Source: Antarctobacter albus
GTDB taxonomy: Bacteria > Pseudomonadota > Alphaproteobacteria > Rhodobacterales > Rhodobacteraceae
DNA length: 64,000 nt
Direction: 5' to 3'
Assembly (NCBI RefSeq): GCF_900101505.1
Contig: NZ_FMZI01000005.1
Location: 248,001 to 312,000, forward strand
Numbering within the stretch: position 1 is the stretch's first letter; the number at the start of each line of letters is the position of its first letter. The notes under the pieces are model-generated. The model did not search any database and was not told the origin of the DNA. It saw only the letters and a list, made by a program, of their open reading frames with translations. Position numbers and translations under genes: made by a program. Of this stretch, positions 26,497-34,936 are shown in pieces.

Positions 26497-27810
26497 ATGA
26501 ACATGGAAACCGGCGCCGTCCTGGCCCCGCCGCAGCCGCGGCGGATCGAGGAAATGCAGCTTCCGCTGGTGATGATGCGTGACATCGTGCTCAAGACGAT
26601 GTTCCGCAAGAACACCAACATCGTGACGGATCTCGCCCGCACCGTCTGCCTACCGGTGACGGTGGCACAGGAACTGATCGACATGTGCCGGGGCCAGGGC
26701 CTGATGGAGGCGATGGGCACGCTTGGTCCCTCGGGCGAAGTCTCCTCCGAGATGCCTTACCAGCTGACCGACAGCGGCAAGGCGCGCGCGCTGGATGCCT
26801 TGGCCCAGTCAGAGTATTTCGGCGCCATGCCGATCCCTCTGGACGTCTACGCCGAACAGGTCAAGCGCCAGTCGATCCGCAACGTCCAGATCACCCGGGA
26901 CCAGCTGACCGGCGCGATGGGCCACCTGGTCCTGCCCGAAGGCCTGATCTCGAACCTCGGGCCCGCTGTCTCTTCGGGCCGGTCGATCCTCATGTACGGC
27001 CCACCGGGCAACGGCAAAAGCTCGATTTCCAACGGGATCCGGGACGCGATGGGCGACAAGATCTACGTCCCCCGCGCAATCGAGTATTCGGGCCAGGTGA
27101 TCACGGTTTACGACCCGATCGTGCATTCCAAGGCCGAAGACGACAGCGAAGACCCCAACGCGCTGCGGCGCCGCGCCCGCTTTGACCGGCGTTACGTCCT
27201 GTGCCAACGGCCGACGGTCATTACCGGGGGCGAACTGTCGCTGAACATGCTCGACCTTGTCTACAATCCCACCGCGCGCACTTACCAGGCGCCGCTACAG
27301 CTGAAATCCACGGGCGGCATCTTTATCGTCGACGATCTCGGTCGCCAGGCGGAACCGCCGCAGAAACTGGTCAACCGCTGGATCGTGCCGCTGGAGGAAT
27401 CCAAGGACATCCTTGCCCTGCAATCGGGCGAAAAGTTCGAGGTGCCTTTCGACACGCTGGTGATCTTCTCGACCAACTTCCACCCGAACGAGATCTTCGA
27501 TCAGGCCGCGCTGCGCCGGATCTTCTTCAAGATCAAGATCGACGGACCGAACCAGCAGGACTTCCTCAAGATCTTCAGCCTGGTCGCGCGCAAGAAGAAG
27601 ATGCAACTGGACGAGGCCAGCCTCGTGCACCTGCTCAAGAACAAGTACCCGACGATCAAGAACGTCTATGCGAACTACCAGCCGGTGTTCCTGATCGACC
27701 AGATGATTTCCGTCTGTGATTTTGAGGGCATCCCTTACAAGATGACCCCCGACCTGATCGACCGCGCCTGGAGCAACATGTTCGTGAAGGACGAAAAAAT
27801 CGTGAAGTGA
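26497..27810 (+). CDS. AAA ATPase of unknown role beside the Tad locus
   Basis: A 437-residue ATPase. The N-terminal 110 residues look like a winged-helix unit (LVMMRDIVLKTMFRKNTNIV, then YQLTDSGKARALDALAQS). The AAA core has Walker A GPPGNGKSS at about 168-176, Walker B IFIVDDLGRQ, sensor TLVIFSTNFHP and the arginine region DQAALRRIFFKIKI. A linker before the core contains QSIRNVQITRDQL. It is transcribed with the tad genes after a 111-bp gap. Similar uncharacterised ATPases occur near tad or signalling loci in other Proteobacteria; a regulatory role in surface attachment is only a guess. Confidence 0.8.
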   Translation: MNMETGAVLAPPQPRRIEEMQLPLVMMRDIVLKTMFRKNTNIVTDLARTVCLPVTVAQELIDMCRGQGLMEAMGTLGPSGEVSSEMPYQLTDSGKARALDALAQSEYFGAMPIPLDVYAEQVKRQSIRNVQITRDQLTGAMGHLVLPEGLISNLGPAVSSGRSILMYGPPGNGKSSISNGIRDAMGDKIYVPRAIEYSGQVITVYDPIVHSKAEDDSEDPNALRRRARFDRRYVLCQRPTVITGGELSLNMLDLVYNPTARTYQAPLQLKSTGGIFIVDDLGRQAEPPQKLVNRWIVPLEESKDILALQSGEKFEVPFDTLVIFSTNFHPNEIFDQAALRRIFFKIKIDGPNQQDFLKIFSLVARKKKMQLDEASLVHLLKNKYPTIKNVYANYQPVFLIDQMISVCDFEGIPYKMTPDLIDRAWSNMFVKDEKIVK

Positions 27811-27826
27811 GGGTGACTTGCCCGGT

Positions 27827-27845
27827 CCCCTCTGTGCGCGAGGGG
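27827..27845. terminator. small hairpin between convergent genes
   Basis: CCCCTC-TGTGCGC-GAGGGG sits in the 36-bp space between the AAA ATPase and the AbrB-family gene and could end transcription from either side. There is no T-tract. Confidence 0.4.
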
Positions 27846-27846
27846 G

Positions 27847-28869
27847 CTAACCCTCCCTGATCCGCGCCATCCAGATCGGCAACAGAAGGCTGAGGATCAA
27901 CAATCGCATCACATGGTGTGCCGCCACATAGGCCGGGTCCAACCCAAGGGTCACGGCGATGGCGGCCATCGCCTCGACCCCGCCGGGGGCATAGGCCACG
28001 ATCAGGACGGCGGGCGGCACGCCCATCAGGACCAGAGCAACCGTCACCGCCATCAAGGTGGTGATCACGTTGACCAGTGTAAGCCAGGCACCGGCCACGA
28101 CCGAGTTGCGCAACACGGCGCCGCTTTGTCCCGCGAAACGAGAGCCGATCATCGTCCCCATCACCAGAAAAGCCGCGTCGCCCAGCCCCGCCGAGAGGCG
28201 CCCGGGCGTCAGGTCTGTCACATGGCCCAGCGCACTGACCGTCATGCCCGCCATCAGGAAAGCCGCCGGCACACGCAGCTTCTGGTAGCCATAGCCCACA
28301 ATCAGACCCGCAAGCCCCAGCAGGCCCAGCGAGATCAGCGTCATGTCGGCCACCGGAAGGAGGGTCGCCCCGCTGGCGCCAAAGACGACGCTGACCAGAA
28401 GCGGCACGCAGAGCGTCAGGAACAGGACCCGGATGCTCTGGATCACCGCGATCTGTGCCGTGGGGCCGCCCTGTTCCAACGACATGCTGAGCACGTAACT
28501 CAGGTGTCCCGGCGCCGAGGCAAGGATCGCATCACGTTGGCTGAAGCCCATCCAGCGCACCATGCCGGCTTTCGCGATCGCCAACCCCAAGGGCAGGCTG
28601 GCACCGAGGACCGCGATGCTGAGCGGCCAGGAAGCCGCCGCTTGCAGTGTCTCCGGCGTGACACCGGTTCCGATGTTGACGCCCAGCAGGATAAAGGCCG
28701 CTGTCCGCATCCAGACCGGCAGATCGAACCGCAGGCCTGCCAACCCGACCAGCGTGACGCCCACGGCGGAACCGGTCAGCGCCGCGGCCGGAAAGCCGAT
28801 CAGCCCGAAGACCAGCGCGCCCAGCGCACCGGCGCAAAAGGCCAGGAGAGTTCCGGTAAGGTGGGACAT
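27847..28869 (-). CDS. AbrB-family membrane protein (formerly 'putative ammonia monooxygenase')
   Basis: A 340-residue protein with about ten transmembrane helices in two related halves, the AbrB-duplication architecture (PF05145-type). Repeated glycine-rich segments are visible: GFPAAALTGSAVGVTLVGL in the first half and LRVPAAFLMAGMTVSALGHV in the second. The ATG at 28869 gives MSHLTGTLLAFCAGALG. The family is thought to be a transporter; the old monooxygenase label is not supported by any catalytic motif. Substrate unknown. Confidence 0.85.
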   Translation of the reverse strand: MSHLTGTLLAFCAGALGALVFGLIGFPAAALTGSAVGVTLVGLAGLRFDLPVWMRTAAFILLGVNIGTGVTPETLQAAASWPLSIAVLGASLPLGLAIAKAGMVRWMGFSQRDAILASAPGHLSYVLSMSLEQGGPTAQIAVIQSIRVLFLTLCVPLLVSVVFGASGATLLPVADMTLISLGLLGLAGLIVGYGYQKLRVPAAFLMAGMTVSALGHVTDLTPGRLSAGLGDAAFLVMGTMIGSRFAGQSGAVLRNSVVAGAWLTLVNVITTLMAVTVALVLMGVPPAVLIVAYAPGGVEAMAAIAVTLGLDPAYVAAHHVMRLLILSLLLPIWMARIREG

Positions 28870-29015
28870 GCCGGACCGGTTTATCCATCCGGATTGACCT
28901 GCGCCAGCCCCCGGGACAGCCTTCGACACGGTGCCATGCGGAATGGTTTTGCGCCGGTGCGATTTTGCGCTTGACGGCGGCGCGCGGCTTCCGTATCCGA
29001 CCCCCCACACTGCTT

Positions 29016-29092
<77 letters not shown>

Positions 29093-29162
29093 TTCCTCCC
29101 CTTCATTTTCGAAATCACGCCCGGGTCGGGTCCGATGTCTTGTCGCGGATGACCTGTCCCCG

Positions 29163-29190
29163 GAAAAGGGAGGCGCTGCCCCCCTTTCCC
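29163..29190 (-). terminator. possible terminator after the pseudoazurin gene
   Basis: On the minus strand AAAGGGGGGC-AGC-GCCTCCCTTTT forms a 10-bp stem with one A-C mismatch, ending in a short T-run, about 20 bp beyond the pseudoazurin stop. Confidence 0.4.
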
Positions 29191-29208
29191 AACCCTTTTT
29201 CGGACCTT

Positions 29209-29718
29209 TCAGGCAGAAAGGTCCATACCATCGACCTCGGCCCAGATATCGCCCCAGACCGCCCTGGCCTTGCCCCGGTGGCGCGCAGCCTTTGCGGCTT
29301 CGAGATTGTCCATCATGCCGTCGCCCCTGACCACGATCAGGCCAACCATGCCGACGGCGTAATGCGGCTGACACTGGTAGCCATAGAACCCGGGAGTGTC
29401 GAAGGTCACTTCGATCTCCTCGTTGATCCGGCCCCGGAACGGTTCCGCACCGTCGGGGATCATGTCGTCGGCGGACTGGGCGTTGTGGCCCTTGTCGGTG
29501 GCCAGGAACTTGACGCTGTCGCCGGGTTCGATCACCGCGATGCGCGGAAAGAACACCTGCCGCAGCTTGCGATCCTCGGGGTGCTGGTTCAGCATCTGGA
29601 TTTCATGTGTCGTCGCCGCAAGCACCCGACCGGGCAGGGTCAGGGCCAGCGAGGCCGAAGCCGCAGCAGAAAGAAGCGCGGTGCGTCGTGTGATGAAACG
29701 GGTCAAGTCTTCCTCCAT
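29209..29718 (-). CDS. pseudoazurin (blue copper protein)
   Basis: Periplasmic electron carrier, classically donor to nitrite or nitrous oxide reductases and cytochrome oxidases. The 169-residue precursor has a twin-arginine-like leader (FITRRTALLSAAASASLAL, ending VLAA). Type-1 copper ligands are H78, C116, H119 and M124; the spacings 38-3-5 equal those of known pseudoazurins (H40, C78, H81, M86). I took the ATG at 29718. No denitrification genes are nearby. The gene upstream overlaps its first 116 bp. Confidence 0.94.
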   Translation of the reverse strand: MEEDLTRFITRRTALLSAAASASLALTLPGRVLAATTHEIQMLNQHPEDRKLRQVFFPRIAVIEPGDSVKFLATDKGHNAQSADDMIPDGAEPFRGRINEEIEVTFDTPGFYGYQCQPHYAVGMVGLIVVRGDGMMDNLEAAKAARHRGKARAVWGDIWAEVDGMDLSA

Positions 29719-30616
29719 CGGGATTGCACACCGGTCCCCTTGGGAAGGCCAGCGCAGGATGCCGGCACGTTGCGGCAATCCCCGGAACCTTGTCCAGCGT
29801 GGCGCAGCCCCATAGGCCGGTTTCCGCGTTGTGAATTAGACCCCAGAGCTCGTCTGACATCCGGAAACGGGCGTGATGCGGCGCTTTGTCCGCAGCCCAG
29901 GCAGAGGCACGGACCGACCACCGGGATCGGCCCGCCGCAAAGGCCAGAAACAGACCGGACACCGCCACAATGACCACAACCACGACCGCCGCCAGAACCG
30001 CCAACGGGCCGCCTGGGACGGCCAGTTCCAGCGGCTCACCCGGCGGCAGGTGCACATGGCGGTCCCGAAGTGGCCCACCAAAGCCATGATCCTGCACCAT
30101 CAGGTCCAATCCCTCGGGGTTGGGCAGGCGCAGAGTGATTGGTGCGCCGGGGTCATCCGGGTAGGCCACGAAACCGGCGTAGAGATAGAGATCCCGCAGG
30201 CCTCGCGGGGCCTCCGGCGCGGGGACACCGCAGACGGAAATTGCCGTCAGCCCGTCCAGCGGTGTGACAAACGGCAGGGGCTGGTTCAGCGGATGCACCA
30301 TCAGGGACATGCCTTCGAACGTTGCCGTCTGCCCGGCGATACGCGCCTCGACCCGCTCCCACAGCGCATCCGCGATCTGCCAGGTTCCCTCCTGCAGGCT
30401 CTCGAAACGCACACGCCCGTCCGGCCCTATCAGCATTCCGGCATCCAGGCCAAAGGTGTCGACCGCCGTCAGGACGGGCATGCCCATGAATATCTCGACA
30501 GAGCGGTCATCGCGGGCAACGATCAACTCGACCCGATCGGCCAGAACCGGCGAGCAGGTCAGACCGCCGGCAACCACAAGGGCTGCCCGTGCCAAGATCC
30601 TTTGCACCCCCTGCAT
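29603..30616 (-). CDS. secreted/membrane-anchored protein of unknown function
   Basis: A 337-codon frame: signal peptide (MQGVQRILARAALVVAGGLTC, ending VLA), an extracytoplasmic domain to about residue 205 (VELIVARDDRSVEIFMGMPV and LYLYAGFVAYPDDPGAPITL), one transmembrane helix (about 208-230, GPLAVLAAVVVVVIVAVSGLF) and a cytoplasmic tail. The last 100 residues, from about residue 245, look non-biological (many His, Cys and Pro) and overlap the pseudoazurin gene by 116 bp in another frame. A frameshift near 29840-29900 that would give an earlier stop is possible. Function unknown; perhaps a partner of pseudoazurin. Confidence 0.6.
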   Translation of the reverse strand: MQGVQRILARAALVVAGGLTCSPVLADRVELIVARDDRSVEIFMGMPVLTAVDTFGLDAGMLIGPDGRVRFESLQEGTWQIADALWERVEARIAGQTATFEGMSLMVHPLNQPLPFVTPLDGLTAISVCGVPAPEAPRGLRDLYLYAGFVAYPDDPGAPITLRLPNPEGLDLMVQDHGFGGPLRDRHVHLPPGEPLELAVPGGPLAVLAAVVVVVIVAVSGLFLAFAAGRSRWSVRASAWAADKAPHHARFRMSDELWGLIHNAETGLWGCATLDKVPGIAATCRHPALAFPRGPVCNPDGGRLDPFHHTTHRASFCCGFGLAGPDPARSGACGDDT

Positions 30617-30702
30617 CCTATCCCCTTCGTCCCTTGGCCGGAGTATCTACCTCTGCCGCCCCGACAGAACAAAGCGCAACATGGACGCGGGCGGCAGGTC
30701 GG

Positions 30703-31743
30703 TCATTCGTATCCCGTCATCTCAAGATAGCCGCGTCCCGCGTGGCTGCCACCGACGCGCACCGGCCCTTCCCAGTAGGGGATCGAAACCGCCATCCATG
30801 CTTCAGGGTTCAGCGCCTCGACCGTCACGTCGATGTCCCGGTCCGGAAGCGTCACGCGCCAGGTCACCGGGATCTCTCGCCCGGCGACCTCTGCGTCCTG
30901 CAGCGGTTCTGCGATCAGCGCGCCATCGCCGTAAGCCTGTGTCGCTCCGTCCGCACCGATCCAGGTGGCCGAGGTATAGGCGCTGCCATCTGTCTGGCGC
31001 AGGCGAAATCCCATCAGCTTGTCCCCCGTATCGAAGGACAGCGAAAACCAGTCCCAGCCCGATTGCGTGCTGCTCAGTGGTTGCGAGGAATATTCGCGAT
31101 CCAGCCAGGCCTCTCCGGTCACGGGCACCGGGCCGTCAGGCAGATCCAGGACACCCTCGACGCGGTAGAAGGGCTGCGAATAGTAATAGCTGGCCTGCCC
31201 CTCCGCCGATTTGGCCGAAAACCCCCGGTCACCGTGAAAGACCAGCGGCCCCTGCGCCGCCAGCCGCAGATCATAGCGGAACTCCGTCCCGCTGGCCGTC
31301 AGGGTCACCTTGTCCAGCGTCTCGCCAGTCATCTGCCAGTCGTCGATCCAGGCATCGAAAGGCTGCGCCGTCACACCCGCCTGACCGATGCCGCCACGGG
31401 CAAAGCGCTCGGCAACATGGTGCGCCCCGGGCGTGGTCACCGCCGCATGGGCGAACCAGACCTGCGGCGAGGTCCAGCCCTCGCCCTCTCCCGGTGCCAA
31501 GGCCGAGCGGAACAGCGTCCACTGCACCCCGTAGTCGGTGCCATCCGGACCGGCCAGGTTGGCGGTCACGTACCACCATTCGATGCGATAATCGGGGTGC
31601 GGGCCGTGATCGGCGGGGAAGTCAAAGACCGGATCCGGGGCGGGTATGGCAAAGCCCGTCGCATCCGTACCCAGCCCGGCAAAACCCTGCCCCAGCGCCG
31701 CCATCGGCCACAGCAGCAGGAAAGCGATCAGCCTAGCGTTCAT
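30703..31743 (-). CDS. AttH-like secreted lipocalin/carotenoid-1,2-hydratase-fold protein
   Basis: A 346-residue exported protein (signal MNARLIAFLLLWPMAALG). It has the AttH/CrtC-type signatures DYRIEWWYVTANL near the N-terminus, VQWTLFRSAL, and the central GEAWLDREYSSQPLS followed by GWDWFSLSFDTGDKLMGFRLR, which mark the two-lipocalin-like-domain family. It is the third gene of an operon with an FtsX-type permease (11-bp overlap) and an ABC ATPase, as in Agrobacterium attEFGH. Hydratase activity is not implied. Likely handles a lipid or hydrophobic ligand at the envelope. Confidence 0.85.
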   Translation of the reverse strand: MNARLIAFLLLWPMAALGQGFAGLGTDATGFAIPAPDPVFDFPADHGPHPDYRIEWWYVTANLAGPDGTDYGVQWTLFRSALAPGEGEGWTSPQVWFAHAAVTTPGAHHVAERFARGGIGQAGVTAQPFDAWIDDWQMTGETLDKVTLTASGTEFRYDLRLAAQGPLVFHGDRGFSAKSAEGQASYYYSQPFYRVEGVLDLPDGPVPVTGEAWLDREYSSQPLSSTQSGWDWFSLSFDTGDKLMGFRLRQTDGSAYTSATWIGADGATQAYGDGALIAEPLQDAEVAGREIPVTWRVTLPDRDIDVTVEALNPEAWMAVSIPYWEGPVRVGGSHAGRGYLEMTGYE

Positions 31744-34129
31744 TGGCAAAGACCCTCAGCAATTGCGACACCGGCGTGCGCGCCATGCGCAACGCGGGCC
31801 AGAGCGCGGCCAGCGCCGCCGCCAACAGGGTCAGCAGCCCCAGCCGTGCATAGTCCAGCGGAAAGAGATACATCGGCAGGCGCCAGCCAAAGGCCTGCAC
31901 ATTGACCATCGCCAACAGGACCCAGGCCAGCGCCAGCCCCAGCGGCAGGGCCAGCAGAGCCGTCAGCGCCGCCAACACCAACGCCCGGATCAGCTCGACC
32001 CGGGCAAGCGTGCCGCGCGTCAGCCCCATCGCCCAGACCGGCGCAAGCTGCGGCAGGCGTATGGCGGACAGGGTCAGCAGGCTCATCAGGATGGCAAAGC
32101 CCGCCACCGCCAGCGTCAGCACGTTGAGCGCCGCCGTGACGGTAAAGGTCCGCTCGAAGACAGCCAGCGAAAAGGCCTTGACCGACGACTGGTCCACCAC
32201 ACTGCCCGGCGGCAGGTCGAATGCGTCGCCCAGCACGCTGCGCAGGTCTTCGGGGTCAAGGCCCAGCACACCGAACTGGCGCGGCGTCTCGTCGGGGAAA
32301 ACCCCGGCGAACCGCGCCTCGGAGATGACCGCCTGGCCCAGAGGGTTGCCGTAATCGCCGTAGACACCGGCGACCGGCAGGCGCAGACCTCCGCCAAGGT
32401 CCAGTCTGTCGTCCAACCACAGCCCGGCCCGGCGCGCCAGTTGTTCGTTGACGATCACCGCCTCGCCCGCCGCGACCTGGGCCCAGGCATCCGGCCGCGC
32501 ATCGACAAAGACCCAATTGTCCTCGTAGGCGGGCCCGATCCGCGCGCCCATAAGCTCTGCCGGGACCCCGGCAAGGCGGCTGTCGACCCGCAAAAGGGGC
32601 AGCACTGTCGCCCCCCGTTCCTGCAGGAACGCCTGTATCCCGGCCATCCGTTCGCTGTCGATGCCACGGACATAGGTATCCGCAAACAGGCGCTGATCTA
32701 GGAAGTCGATGAATGTCAGGCGAAAGCTGGACACCATCGTTGACACGCCCAGGTTCGCCGCCATCGCCAGCAGAAGCGCCATGAGCGCAAGGCTGAGGCC
32801 AGGCAATTGCTGGCGCGTGTCGGCCCAGAACCAGCCGCCGATCACACCTTTGGCGCGCGACTGGCCCAGCGCAAGGACGGCGCCAAGGATCAGGGGCAGC
32901 GCCAGCGCGCCCCCGATCAACAGGCAGCCCAACAGCGCGAAGGTGGCGATCAGACCGGCATCGGCCAGGGCAATCCCCGCCGCCACGGCCAAAAGCAGCA
33001 CCGCCGCCCCGCCCTGCAACCAGCGCCCCCGGCCCGCGGCCATTGCCCAGGCACGCGGGCGGGCGCTGGCCAGGATGGGCATCCGCGCGATCCGCCAGAG
33101 CGACCCGGCCCCCGCCATCCCGGCCCCCAGCACGGCAATCGCCAGCCCGGACAACCACCACACCGGGCGCAGTTGCAGACCACCGGACACCTGCGCGCCA
33201 TAAAGCCCCTCCAGCGTCGCGGCCACGTCCGGCAACAACAGGGCGGCAACAAAATACCCAAGCACGACGCCGATCCCGCCCGCCAGCAGTGACAGCAACA
33301 GCAGCTCGACCGTCATCAGCACGATCAGGCGCCGCAAGGGCACGCCCAGGGTGCGCAGGGTGCGCACCATGCCCCGGCGCTGTTCAAAGACCAGGCCGAT
33401 GGTGCCATGCACGATAAAGATGCCGACGGCAAAACTCAGCAGGCCGAAGGCCGTCAGGTTGAGATGGAAACTGCCGGTCAGTTGCCCCACGTCACTGCCC
33501 GATTGCGCCGCGACGCGCGTCAGTCCCGGCGCCACCTCGTCAAGCGGCGGCAGGCCCAGTGGCTGATCTGGTGCGACGATCAACCGGCTGAGCCTTCCCT
33601 GCCGGTCCAGCAGGCGTTGCGCCACACCCACATCCGTCAGGGCCGTGTCCGGCGCCACGGAAGGATCCCTGACAACCTCTTGCGGAAGGCCCGCCAGCCG
33701 ATCCGCCGTCGCGGCATCCGCAAACAGCACCCCCACCGTCAGGAAGCTGTTCAGGTCGATATCTCTGGCACCACCGACCGGGCTGAGTGCGCCGGGCGTG
33801 GTCAAGGGATCCAGCCCGACAATCCGGACCCGCCCGGTATCGGTGCGCAAGCTCCCTTCGACCACCGGCGACACCTGCCACCCCGCCCGTCGCAGCGTGA
33901 CATATGTATCTTGCGGGAAACTGTCCCCGGCCCTTGGCACAAGCTGGTCAAAGCGCCCCTCACCCAGTGTCGCGGCGGCGGCGTCATAGCTGGCCCGCGC
34001 CTCGGCATTGATCGCCTGCACGCCGGACCACAGCGCCGTCGCCAGGGCGAGACCGGCAAGAAAGGTAAAGAACTGCAAGGGATTGCGCCGCCAATGCGCG
34101 GCCAGCGCCTGCAGCACCGCGCGCGTCAT
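31733..34129 (-). CDS. FtsX-family ABC transporter permease (LolC/MacB type)
   Basis: A 798-residue permease: N-terminal helix (LQFFTFLAGLALATALWSGV), a large periplasmic domain, then two FtsX-type three-helix blocks (IVHGTIGLVFEQRRGMVRTLRTLG, with the cytoplasmic RRGMVRTLRTLGVP motif near residue 255, and the second block at the C-terminus, SLLTLSAIRLPQLAPVWAMG). This is the fused two-domain layout found in AttF/AttG-like and LolCE-like systems. It overlaps its ATPase by 4 bp (ATGA) upstream and the AttH-like gene by 11 bp downstream. Predicted to extract or move lipids or lipoproteins. Confidence 0.88.
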   Translation of the reverse strand: MTRAVLQALAAHWRRNPLQFFTFLAGLALATALWSGVQAINAEARASYDAAAATLGEGRFDQLVPRAGDSFPQDTYVTLRRAGWQVSPVVEGSLRTDTGRVRIVGLDPLTTPGALSPVGGARDIDLNSFLTVGVLFADAATADRLAGLPQEVVRDPSVAPDTALTDVGVAQRLLDRQGRLSRLIVAPDQPLGLPPLDEVAPGLTRVAAQSGSDVGQLTGSFHLNLTAFGLLSFAVGIFIVHGTIGLVFEQRRGMVRTLRTLGVPLRRLIVLMTVELLLLSLLAGGIGVVLGYFVAALLLPDVAATLEGLYGAQVSGGLQLRPVWWLSGLAIAVLGAGMAGAGSLWRIARMPILASARPRAWAMAAGRGRWLQGGAAVLLLAVAAGIALADAGLIATFALLGCLLIGGALALPLILGAVLALGQSRAKGVIGGWFWADTRQQLPGLSLALMALLLAMAANLGVSTMVSSFRLTFIDFLDQRLFADTYVRGIDSERMAGIQAFLQERGATVLPLLRVDSRLAGVPAELMGARIGPAYEDNWVFVDARPDAWAQVAAGEAVIVNEQLARRAGLWLDDRLDLGGGLRLPVAGVYGDYGNPLGQAVISEARFAGVFPDETPRQFGVLGLDPEDLRSVLGDAFDLPPGSVVDQSSVKAFSLAVFERTFTVTAALNVLTLAVAGFAILMSLLTLSAIRLPQLAPVWAMGLTRGTLARVELIRALVLAALTALLALPLGLALAWVLLAMVNVQAFGWRLPMYLFPLDYARLGLLTLLAAALAALWPALRMARTPVSQLLRVFANER

Positions 34130-34782
34130 GCCAGTTTTCCGGCACGCAGGTGCAATTGCCGGTCCATGCGTGCTGCCACGGCAGGCGAATGGGTCACCAC
34201 CATCAGCGCCGCGCCGGTATCGCCCACCAGCGCCAGCATCTGGTCCAACACCTCTGCCGCCGTCGTTTCGTCAAGGTTGCCAGTGGGTTCATCCGCCAGG
34301 ATCAACCGGGGCCGGGCCGCAAGCGCGCGCGCAATCGCGACACGCTGCTGCTGTCCCCCGGACAACTGTTCAGGATACTTGTGCCGGTGATCGCCCAGGC
34401 CAAGCGTTTCGATCAGGCGCGCCACCTGCGCGGCATCCTCTCGCCCTGCCAGCCGCGCCTGGAACCGGATGTTGTCCGACACGTCCAGCGAAGGGATCAG
34501 GTTGAACTGCTGAAAGATCACCGCCACGTCCGAACGCCGCAAGGCTGCCCGCCCGGCCTCGTCCAACGCGGCGACGTCGCGCCCGTCGAACAGGACCTGT
34601 CCGCCGTCGACCGTATCCAACCCGCCGACGATGTGCAGAAGCGTGCTCTTGCCGGAACCGGACTCGCCCTGCAGCGACATGGTCTGGCCAAGGTCCAGCG
34701 AAAGGTCGACGCCGGACAGGACGGGAACCGGCCCCTCTGCCCCGGCAAAGCTCTTGGTGACGCCTGAAACCTGCAGCAACAT
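34126..34782 (-). CDS. ABC transporter ATP-binding protein (LolD/MacB subfamily)
   Basis: A 218-residue ATPase: Walker A GESGSGKS at 39-46, Q-loop QQFNLIPSL, signature LSGGQQQR at 140-147, Walker B LILADEP at 160-166 and H-loop VVTHSP. The DEPTGNLD sequence is typical of the LolD/FtsE/MacB group. First gene of a three-gene operon with the FtsX permease and the AttH-like secreted protein. Confidence 0.93.
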   Translation of the reverse strand: MLLQVSGVTKSFAGAEGPVPVLSGVDLSLDLGQTMSLQGESGSGKSTLLHIVGGLDTVDGGQVLFDGRDVAALDEAGRAALRRSDVAVIFQQFNLIPSLDVSDNIRFQARLAGREDAAQVARLIETLGLGDHRHKYPEQLSGGQQQRVAIARALAARPRLILADEPTGNLDETTAAEVLDQMLALVGDTGAALMVVTHSPAVAARMDRQLHLRAGKLA

Positions 34783-34858
34783 GACCTACCCTCCGAGAGG
34801 GCGACATAGCCCCCTGCCGGGCTTAGCAAACCCGTTCATCACGCAACAGGCACAGACG

Positions 34859-34886
34859 AAAAAGGCGCCCCGGTTCCGGGGGCGCC
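34859..34886 (-). terminator. rho-independent terminator after the aminotransferase gene
   Basis: On the minus strand the GC stem GGCGCCCCCGG/CCGGGGCGCC (one bulged base, TT/AA loop) is followed by TTTTT. It ends the minus-strand ectoine transcript about 50 bp after the aminotransferase stop. Confidence 0.75.
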
Positions 34887-34936
34887 CTGTGGTCGCAGGT
34901 CCGCGTCCGCCTGCGCGGGAGCGATGCCGGTCGGGG

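Noticed and set aside
27847-28869. Ammonia monooxygenase
   Set aside because: The old family name only; the protein is a duplicated AbrB-type membrane protein without metal-binding or AmoA/B/C motifs.
30703-31743. Carotenoid 1,2-hydratase (CrtC) as part of a carotenoid pathway
   Set aside because: No carotenoid genes are near; the gene sits with an FtsX permease and an ATPase, as AttH does.
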